The notes under the pieces were generated by a model, which worked only from the letters and a program-made list of their open reading frames with translations, ran no database searches and had not been told where the DNA came from. 64,000 nucleotides of DNA from Paenibacillus bouchesdurhonensis (lineage in GTDB: Bacteria; Bacillota; Bacilli; Paenibacillales; Paenibacillaceae), in NCBI RefSeq assembly GCF_900155685.1, contig NZ_LT732547.1, positions 455,648 through 519,647 on the forward strand, given 5' to 3'. The position numbers and the translations under genes were made by a program. Below, one piece after another: positions 55,978 to 61,569 of the stretch. Positions within the stretch are counted from its first letter, which is position 1, and each line of letters begins with the position of its first letter.

Positions 55978-56073
55978 ATGGAAGTAAAAGATGCATTAAC
56001 GATCATGTTCCTCTTTGGAACGTTCATTCTTGCTCTTTTAACATACATCAATAATAACAACAAGAGAAAGTAA
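55978..56073 (+). CDS. Putative holin-like toxin (Hol_Tox type, type I TA)
   Basis: 31 residues: MEVKDALTIMFLFGTFILAL, then a polar tail INNNNKRK. The start MEVKDAL, the single membrane helix and the basic tail are those of the small holin-like toxins common in Bacillales. GGAGGAGGTG lies 7 bp before the ATG. The leader hairpin next to the Shine-Dalgarno could limit translation, and a convergent antisense promoter lies downstream, as in TxpA/RatA- and BsrG/SR4-type systems. Expressed alone it would insert in the membrane. Confidence 0.85.
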   Translation: MEVKDALTIMFLFGTFILALLTYINNNNKRK

Positions 56074-56107
56074 AAACCCACCCAAAGGTTAAGGCCAAAG
56101 GTGGGTT
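56074..56107. terminator. Bidirectional terminator shared by toxin mRNA and antisense RNA
   Basis: AAACCCACC(C)AAAGG pairs with CCAAAGGTGGGTTT; the plus strand ends in TTTTG and the minus strand in GGGTTTTTAC, so it can end transcripts from both sides. Confidence 0.8.
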
Positions 56108-56187
56108 TTGTTCCTATACGACTTAGAAGGGAATAAACCATCCAAGCCAATTGTACTGACCAAGTGTTCGAGCACTTGGTCTTTATT
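56075..56187 (-). ncRNA. Probable antisense RNA of the type I toxin
   Basis: On the minus strand TTGATA (56217-56222), a 17-bp spacer and TATTAT (56194-56199) form a near-consensus promoter reading toward the toxin gene. The RNA would begin near 56187 with a perfect 9-bp hairpin GACCAAGTG/CACTTGGTC (56158-56181) and end at the shared terminator, about 110 nt. It would pair with the toxin mRNA 3' end. Existence is inferred from promoter, hairpin and terminator. Confidence 0.55.
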
Positions 56188-56283
56188 ACATATATAATAA
56201 CACAAAGAAAAAAATGTATCAAAACGTTAAATAAAAATTGGAAGTGACAATAAAAAAAGATAAGTTGAAGGTAAAACGAAGAT

Positions 56284-56427
56284 GGTATACCCATCATTCT
56301 ACGCTGCGGGCTTTGCCCTTGGTTCGCAAGGCGATATGGGCAGAGAAGCGTATCAGCTCACAATCCGTCGAGTCGTGGCCGCCCTGTTGGACTTAGAGTT
56401 CTTGAATCCAAGAAATGTTATCGGAAA
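56284..56427 (+). repeat. attC-like repeat, copy 5
   Basis: Carries TCTACGCTGCGGGCTTTGCC and CCTTGGTTCGC at its 5' side and GAATCCAAGAAATGTTATCGGAAA-type sequence at its 3' side, in the same order as the other copies. A 73-codon open frame across it is coincidental. Confidence 0.5.
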
Positions 56428-56465
56428 CGCCTGCAAAATAATAGCAATGAGAGGATATTTCGAAG

Positions 56466-56629
56466 ATGATTCAGATAAAAAATATAAAGCAAGAACAAGC
56501 TGAAGATTTTTGGAGATTAAGACTTGAAGCATTAAGAACACATCCGGAAGCATTCTATACTTCATATGAAGATTCTGTTCAAACTCCATTAGACGAGGTA
56601 GTTAAGAGAATAAGGAATGTTTGCATCTA
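56466..56629 (+). pseudogene. N-terminal fragment of a GNAT acetyltransferase, frameshifted
   Basis: Reads MIQIKNIKQEQAEDFWRLRL, then EALRTHPEAFYTSYEDSVQ, the usual start of a small GNAT N-acetyltransferase. A one-base loss near 56581 brings a stop at 56589; the next frame continues TPLDEVVKRIRNV and stops at 56629. The acetyl-CoA-binding part is absent. It lies between two attC-like repeats, so it was probably a cassette gene. Confidence 0.75.
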
Positions 56630-56838
56630 GGGGATTGCTTATGAGACGTTTTAAGAAATCAGTGACTAAAGGAATATCCTTATCTGGTAACTGATGAATT
56701 AAATTAGCTAGATCTTTCTTGGATACGGCCATTTTCAACAGCCCCTTTTATTACGAATGTAGCCAATGAAATTCAAGAATATACATTCATAATAACACAT
56801 ACTTGAAGTTGTCGGTTATTTCAAAGAAGCGAGTAACT

Positions 56839-57003
56839 GCATATAACACAGCATTGGGGAGAAGTACATTTTTTGTTAATTAGATGAAAGGCTTTGGGGA
56901 GGCAGTGAAATTGTTTCAGCGAACAACCCTGCGAGGTTAAGCCCGTTGGAACCGGCGCGTAAGCGCTTTAAGCTTCTAGTGATACACAAACGTTATCTGA
57001 AAC
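56839..57003 (+). repeat. attC-like repeat, copy 6
   Basis: Starts GCATATAACACAGCATTGGGG and ends GATACACAAACGTTATCTGAAA; the 3' end is almost the same as that of copy 3 (CAAACGTTATCTGAAA in both). It immediately precedes the DUF6933-like gene. Confidence 0.55.
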
Positions 57004-57029
57004 CAGTGCGAATGAAAGGACTAACTCAT

Positions 57030-57539
57030 ATGCTTTTTATAAAAGCCACAAAAGATACCTTAAAAGACTTGCATATCAATCCAGAACCTGTATTAGAAAC
57101 TGATTTGTTTTATAGTTGGCACGTTAATATTTTCACTCTATATCGAAAGAAGCATTATGTATTTATGAACGATTTATCTCGATTAAGTCTAACTATCTCT
57201 GGAATAAGGAGCAATCAAGCCAATCGGCTGCAAGAGATTTTTATAAAAAACCTAATGAGATATCTTACTTTAGAAGATATTCCAGAAGAGCAGATTGAAT
57301 TTTATATAAAGAATTGTAAAGAGATGGTTATCACAAAAACGGATAACAGAAGTGTAAGAAGTACATTGAACGAGATCATGATGATTATGAAATCTCTAGA
57401 ATATAAGAAAGACGGATTTGAAGACCAAGATTATCGACATAAGTGGAATAACAGGATTATTTATAAACCCATCGATTATCAGGAACCCATTGATGTATTT
57501 ATTAAGGAGCTAACAGACCGGTATAAAAACAAAGGTTAA
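57030..57539 (+). CDS. DUF6933-like protein
   Basis: About 169 residues from the ATG at 57030 (AAAGGA 9 bp upstream). The frame is open 28 codons further up but enters the attC-like repeat. MLFIKATKDTLKDL, SWHVNIFTLYRKKHYVFMND and LTISGIR match the conserved start of the small DUF6933 family: ligand, W-H-x-N, R-K-x-x-x-F-x-N-D blocks. Function is not known. It is a typical cargo gene of mobile regions. Confidence 0.7.
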   Translation: MLFIKATKDTLKDLHINPEPVLETDLFYSWHVNIFTLYRKKHYVFMNDLSRLSLTISGIRSNQANRLQEIFIKNLMRYLTLEDIPEEQIEFYIKNCKEMVITKTDNRSVRSTLNEIMMIMKSLEYKKDGFEDQDYRHKWNNRIIYKPIDYQEPIDVFIKELTDRYKNKG

Positions 57540-57569
57540 AGCGACAATGTATTAAGAAGGGAATTTGCT

Positions 57570-57713
57570 ATGACAGCTCAAATTTCTGATGAAATTATAT
57601 ATCGAGATCATTCTTTTTCACTAATTGGAACTGGGAAGGGATTGCCGTTGATCCCTCCCTAGAATGGAGCTGCGCACTTTATTCAATCGCGGATAAACTT
57701 TGAAGAAATTGTT
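57570..57713 (+). pseudogene. Truncated small conserved gene
   Basis: With a good ribosome-binding site (AGAAGGGAA), ATG at 57570 opens MTAQISDEIIYRDHSFSLIG, then stops at 57660. In the next frame the coding sense continues PSLEWSCALYSIADKL to 57713. The MTAQ-I-S-D-x-x-Y-x-x-x-x-x-S-L-I-G start resembles a family of small Bacillales hypothetical proteins. It is a relic. The rest of the gap to 57896 holds no gene. Confidence 0.5.
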
Positions 57714-57896
57714 AATTATTTTCCAACTAAGAGGAAAAGATGTATTTTATGGAGAATAATCTATGTTACCTTGTGAAAAAAATCTCATAATTCGATAGTT
57801 TTACGCTAAGGGGGGATTGAATGAGCAATTAATTATCAAATTATAGTAATCTTTGTTGCTACTTGTTATTTAAATAAAATCAAAAGGGTGATACCA

Positions 57897-58595
57897 ATGA
57901 TTAGAATAGCAATCTGTAGTAACAACGAGAATATTTTAAATCAAACAGAAGAGAAGTTGAATGATTATTTCAAAAAATGTGATTTATCGTTTGAGATACA
58001 GCGTTTTGTGGATCCTATTTCTCTTTTAGATGAGATGGATAAGGATTTCCAGATTTTCTTTTTAGATTCTGAGATGCCTTTGGTAAAAAACAGGAGAGTA
58101 ATACATTCAATAAGGAAGATTGATAAGTATGCTTATTTGATATTTTTGGCATCTGGTCATTTCAAATACGATCCAGGTAGACCTGGGTATTTTTTTAGCA
58201 AAACCAATAAATCAAACTTGTTCGAGAAAGAAATGGAAAGGGCATTAAGGCATGTACAGAGGATTAAAAATAAATACATGGTTATTAAAAATCACGACGG
58301 ATATTTTAAAATTTATCTATCGGCAATTTATTATCTAGAAACTTATAACAGAAATATATTAATTCACACTGAGAATGGGGACTTTTTATGTTTTAAGAAG
58401 ATGCAGGAGTTGGAAGAGGAGCTAGGTAGTATTTCATTTATTAGGTGCCATAAAAGCTATATCGTTAATATGGATTACATTAGGAAAATTGGAGTTTTTG
58501 AAATTGAATTAGAAAACAAGGACCGGGTTTTTATTAGTAGATGGAGAAGGAAAGAAGTCATAGAGCGATTGAGTCAATACATTGAAAATGTTTAG
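57897..58595 (+). CDS. LytTR-family response regulator (AgrA-like)
   Basis: 232 residues: receiver-like domain (1-115) with the acceptor Asp57 in IFFLDSEMP and the conserved Lys in FFSKTN, then a LytTR DNA-binding domain (about 130-230; MVIKNHDGYFKIYLSAIYYLE, then SFIRCHKSYIVNMDYI, which are diagnostic). The frame extends to a GTG at 57888 that overlaps the AAGGG ribosome-binding site, so the ATG at 57897 is preferred. No histidine kinase gene is nearby. It heads a run that includes a second LytTR gene, a subtilase, a small Cys peptide and an ABC exporter, and probably binds the AgrA-like tandem site at 60474. Confidence 0.88.
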   Translation: MIRIAICSNNENILNQTEEKLNDYFKKCDLSFEIQRFVDPISLLDEMDKDFQIFFLDSEMPLVKNRRVIHSIRKIDKYAYLIFLASGHFKYDPGRPGYFFSKTNKSNLFEKEMERALRHVQRIKNKYMVIKNHDGYFKIYLSAIYYLETYNRNILIHTENGDFLCFKKMQELEEELGSISFIRCHKSYIVNMDYIRKIGVFEIELENKDRVFISRWRRKEVIERLSQYIENV

Positions 58596-58624
58596 AAAAG
58601 TTCAGTCTCAGAGGAGAGGAGTTC

Positions 58625-59337
58625 ATGATAAAAATAGCTATATGTATGAAGGATCTAACATTTTCGAATGATATTTGTCGCCAAATACAACATTGCTGCA
58701 GCAGTATTGACAATCAAATTGGCATAAAACAATTCAATGACATATGGAGTTTATTGGAGGCAGTGAATGATCAAGATTTTGATCTTATTTTTCTCGAAAT
58801 CAAGATGTTAAGTGATGAAGGGGGGCTAGTTTCTGATAAATTAAAAGAAATTACGAATGATATGACACTTATTTTTGTTACCGATAGCGTGGAATTATCA
58901 AGTGACAAGGTGGAGGATAAATTTACGAATAGTGTTATTTTGAAAAATTCAATTAATTATGAAAAAATTCAATCGTTAGTGAACGAAACGAATAGGCTTA
59001 GCTTTTTCAAAAAGAAAAAAAGTTTGCTAGTTAAAAATGAGCAAGGGATTTTTAAAATTAGATTAAATGAGATTGTTTTTATTGAGAGTAGCAAAAAAAA
59101 ACTATTATTCATACACAAAATGAACAAATCACTAGTTACAAAACGATGAAAGAATATGAAAACAGACTTAGGGAGTATCGATTTTACCGGTGTCATATCA
59201 GTTATATTGTAAACACGGATTATGTCGCAAATATCCAAGAGAATGTACTAAGGATGAATAATAGGAAAATTATACCTATAAGCCGTTACCGAAGAAAGGA
59301 ACTAGTACAAATTATGCACAAAACAAAAACAATATAG
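58625..59337 (+). pseudogene. Second LytTR-family regulator, split by a frameshift at an A9 run
   Basis: Read through as one protein it would be about 237 residues, the same length as its upstream paralogue. The receiver-like part (58625 on) has Glu58 in LIFLEIKM where the paralogue has Asp57. The LytTR part starts in frame (LLVKNEQGIFKIRLNEIVFIE) and then meets nine A (59093-59101) and ends at 59149. The -1 frame restores IIHTQNEQITSYKTMKEYEN then YRCHISYIVNTDYV to 59337. Options: a true inactivating deletion, a homopolymer sequencing error, or functional slippage on the A-run. GAGGAGAGGAG precedes the ATG. Confidence 0.75.
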
Positions 59338-59356
59338 TAATAAAATGGCTTTATGG

Positions 59357-59362
59357 TATAAT
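59357..59362 (+). promoter_or_regulatory. -10 box before the subtilase gene
   Basis: TATAAT, 26 bp before the TTG start; the -35 region is weak, so activator control is possible. Confidence 0.35.
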
Positions 59363-59382
59363 TCCCATAAGGTGGGTTTAAT

Positions 59383-60444
59383 TTGAAAATCGCCGTAATT
59401 GATTCGGGTGTTAACCTTAGGGATGAATTAATAGTTAATCGACATATTGAATCAATCAAACTTGAGCAGGGCATCACTCATAAATGTAATGATGATTTTA
59501 GTGGTCATGGGACAGATATAGTAAAAATTATTTGTGAACAGACTAGACTAGCTAGCAATCCTCATATCATCTCCGTACAGGTACTAAATGATAAAAATAA
59601 AGGATCGGTAGATGCCTTATGTGAGGCCATAAAATACTGTGGCGAAATCGGGGTAGATGTAATCAATCTTAGCTTAGGTCTCCGAAATAGAAATAACGAA
59701 ACCATACAAAAATTAAAATCATGTTGTGATTTAGCCATCGAAAAAGGCATCACTATAATTTCTGCTAATCATAATGATGGCAACCGGGAAAGCCCAACAT
59801 ACCCGTTTGCCTTTAACGAGATTATCGGCGTTAATAGTTCGTCTGAATCTGGACCCAAGATTACCGTCGATCTAGAACACAACAATATCCTTTTTACAGA
59901 TAATATCGTTAGTGTTCCTTACCAGGAACGAGCGGTGCTTCGGCAGGGAACTAGCTTTTTGACACCGATCATTACGAGCTTATATTGCGAATTTCAGAAG
60001 GAAAGAAATCATCATTTTGATAGACATCGCGATTTTTTGCTATTTATGAGGCAGTTTGAGCGCAATCAATCTAACTTGTTTTTCTACAGAAACAATGAAC
60101 AAAGCTATCATCAGTTCAATCATAAAAACATCGGCTACTTTTATATGAAAAAAACCATTAATGATATTCACGCAGTTAAACAGCTTCAACAATACGCTAC
60201 TGTTCGTTCATTTCATCTTGCTGAGGAAGCTGAAATCAGCTTCGTTTCCAAATTTGATTTTTTATTTTTTGGTGATATTAGCATAGGTGAAGTAGTACAG
60301 TACAAAACCGTAATTTCAAAATTACTGAAATCTGCCGTCCTGCAAGGGGTTCATATTGTGATGATGATCCCCTTCATGAGTATTTACCAGCGGTTCCAAA
60401 TGTCTGAAGATTACAAGGTTTCCATGCAAAGCGTTTATCTTTAA
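59383..60444 (+). CDS. Compact S8 (subtilisin-like) peptidase fused to an unknown C-terminal domain
   Basis: 353 residues, no signal peptide. The catalytic triad is Asp7 in AVIDSG, His42 in SGHGT and Ser191 in RQGTSFLTP, with the oxyanion Asn131 in ANHNDG. The peptidase part (about 200 residues) is much shorter than subtilisin and starts right at the first strand, with no propeptide. Residues about 205-353 (FFYRNNEQSYHQF..., FDFLFFGDISIGEVVQYKTV) form a second domain I do not recognise. A cytoplasmic protease next to a 47-residue Cys peptide and an ABC transporter suggests leader removal or maturation. The start is TTG with AAGGTGGG upstream. Confidence 0.82.
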   Translation: MKIAVIDSGVNLRDELIVNRHIESIKLEQGITHKCNDDFSGHGTDIVKIICEQTRLASNPHIISVQVLNDKNKGSVDALCEAIKYCGEIGVDVINLSLGLRNRNNETIQKLKSCCDLAIEKGITIISANHNDGNRESPTYPFAFNEIIGVNSSSESGPKITVDLEHNNILFTDNIVSVPYQERAVLRQGTSFLTPIITSLYCEFQKERNHHFDRHRDFLLFMRQFERNQSNLFFYRNNEQSYHQFNHKNIGYFYMKKTINDIHAVKQLQQYATVRSFHLAEEAEISFVSKFDFLFFGDISIGEVVQYKTVISKLLKSAVLQGVHIVMMIPFMSIYQRFQMSEDYKVSMQSVYL

Positions 60445-60473
60445 CCAAAACATACGAAGTTTTATGCAAATGA

Positions 60474-60540
60474 CCAGTTAGTCAATGTAAAAGTACATTT
60501 AGTCAAAAGTCATTTAATCTAGAAAAAATTGGATTATAGT
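60474..60540 (+). promoter_or_regulatory. AgrA-like tandem LytTR site and promoter of the peptide gene
   Basis: Two 9-mers, CCAGTTAGT (60474-60482) and ACATTTAGT (60495-60503), in direct orientation with exactly 12 bp between them, the spacing known for LytTR sites. Downstream TTTAAT (60513-60518), a 16-bp spacer and TATAGT (60535-60540) form a weak promoter, as expected for one needing an activator. The peptide ATG is at 60592. Confidence 0.55.
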
Positions 60541-60591
60541 TAAAGTATAAAGCTTACTTAAATAGTAAGTGCAAGAAAGGAGGAGAAAACG

Positions 60592-60735
60592 ATGAGCAAA
60601 GAACTGGAGAAAGAACTTCAAATGGATGAGTTTGAAGAAATTGAGGGCTATGCCTACTGTAGCACTCATAAGGACAAATGCTTGAACGACTGCATCAATC
60701 CACTTCCTAATGCTATGTTCGCAGACATCAATTAA
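60592..60735 (+). CDS. Small three-cysteine peptide, candidate RiPP precursor or pheromone
   Basis: 47 residues beginning MSKELEKELQMDEFEEIEGY and ending AMFADIN. The first 20 residues are acidic and helical like a leader peptide; the second half carries Cys23, Cys30 and Cys34 plus Pro38 and Pro40. There is no hydrophobic signal sequence. AAAGGAGGAG lies 7 bp before the ATG, one of the strongest ribosome-binding sites in the region. It is preceded by an AgrA-like site and a subtilase gene, and followed by a perfect hairpin terminator and an ABC transporter, the usual setting of a highly expressed precursor peptide. No known modifying enzyme is in the window, so the nature of any modification is open. 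Confidence 0.7.
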   Translation: MSKELEKELQMDEFEEIEGYAYCSTHKDKCLNDCINPLPNAMFADIN

Positions 60736-60774
60736 CAAAACTCTGCAATCATTTCAGACGTAAAATTGATTTTG

Positions 60775-60827
60775 AAAAGGTTTTAAACTACAGATTTGAA
60801 ACCAAGTAGTTTAAAACCTTTTATTTT
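60775..60827 (+). terminator. Perfect 17-bp stem terminator after the peptide gene
   Basis: AAAAGGTTTTAAACTAC (60775-60791) pairs without mismatch with GTAGTTTAAAACCTTTT (60806-60822) around a 14-nt loop, followed by ATTTTT. Partial read-through would give abundant peptide mRNA and less transporter mRNA. Confidence 0.9.
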
Positions 60828-60871
60828 TGCATTTTATTAAGTTTAAGTAATTCGAGAAAGGGTGTCATATC

Positions 60872-61534
60872 GTGGTCGTCCTGAAAGCTATGAATTTAAA
60901 AAAACATTATGGAGCAGCCTCTAATTTAATTAAAGCTTTGGATGGCGTCAATTTAGCGGTGAACCGCGGAGAATTTGTCGCTATTGAGGGAACGTCGGGA
61001 AGCGGCAAGTCAACTCTGTTAAATTTGATGGGTGGACTCGACGTACCTACTGAAGGGACAGTAGTCATCAATGGATGCGAACTATCTAAACTTAGTGATG
61101 ATCAGCTCACGGTGTTTAGGAGAACGAACATCGGTTTTATTTTTCAAGATTACAATTTGATCCCTACTTTAAATGTCTACGAAAACGTGATACTTCCGGT
61201 AGAACTGGATCATGGCAAGATAGATGAGGATTATGTAGCAAGTATTTTAGAGATGCTCGATTTACACGATAAACAAACGAAATTAATAAATCAATTGTCT
61301 GGAGGGCAGCAGCAAAGGGTTGCGATTGCAAGGGCACTGGCAACCAAACCGGCCATTATTTTGGCCGACGAGCCAACGGGAAACCTGGATAGCAAAACAA
61401 GCTCCACCGTATTGGAACTTTTACGGCTAAGCAACCAAAGGTACAAGCAAACGCTCATCATGATTACTCACAATCCCGATATAGCCAGAATGGCCGATCG
61501 TATCGTCCGCATCGAGGACGGAAAAGTAGTTTAG
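60872..61534 (+). CDS. ABC transporter ATPase, LolD/MacB type
   Basis: 220 residues: Walker A EGTSGSGKSTLLNLMGG (near 36), Q-loop FIFQDYNLIPTL, signature LSGGQQQRVAIARAL (near 144), Walker B ILADEPTGNLDSKT and H-loop ITHNPD. This is the subfamily paired with FtsX-type permeases in peptide export, lipoprotein release or antimicrobial-peptide resistance. The GTG start has AAAGGGTG 8 bp upstream. It pairs with the permease that follows; the substrate is probably the 47-residue peptide or its product. Confidence 0.93.
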   Translation: MVVLKAMNLKKHYGAASNLIKALDGVNLAVNRGEFVAIEGTSGSGKSTLLNLMGGLDVPTEGTVVINGCELSKLSDDQLTVFRRTNIGFIFQDYNLIPTLNVYENVILPVELDHGKIDEDYVASILEMLDLHDKQTKLINQLSGGQQQRVAIARALATKPAIILADEPTGNLDSKTSSTVLELLRLSNQRYKQTLIMITHNPDIARMADRIVRIEDGKVV

Positions 61535-61569
61535 CAGCTCCTCAAAATAAGGTGGTGGAACGTGGGACT

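Noticed and set aside
56282..56503. 73-codon open frame
   Set aside because: Its sequence is that of another copy of the attC-like repeat, so it is not a gene.
44640..57000. Transposase or phage integrase to explain the island
   Set aside because: No recombinase motif or insertion-sequence end was found; the mobility mechanism stays unproven.
57897..60735. Classical agr quorum-sensing locus
   Set aside because: AgrA-like regulators and a small peptide are present, but there is no AgrB protease and no AgrC kinase, and the peptide lacks an amphipathic AgrD-type N-terminus.
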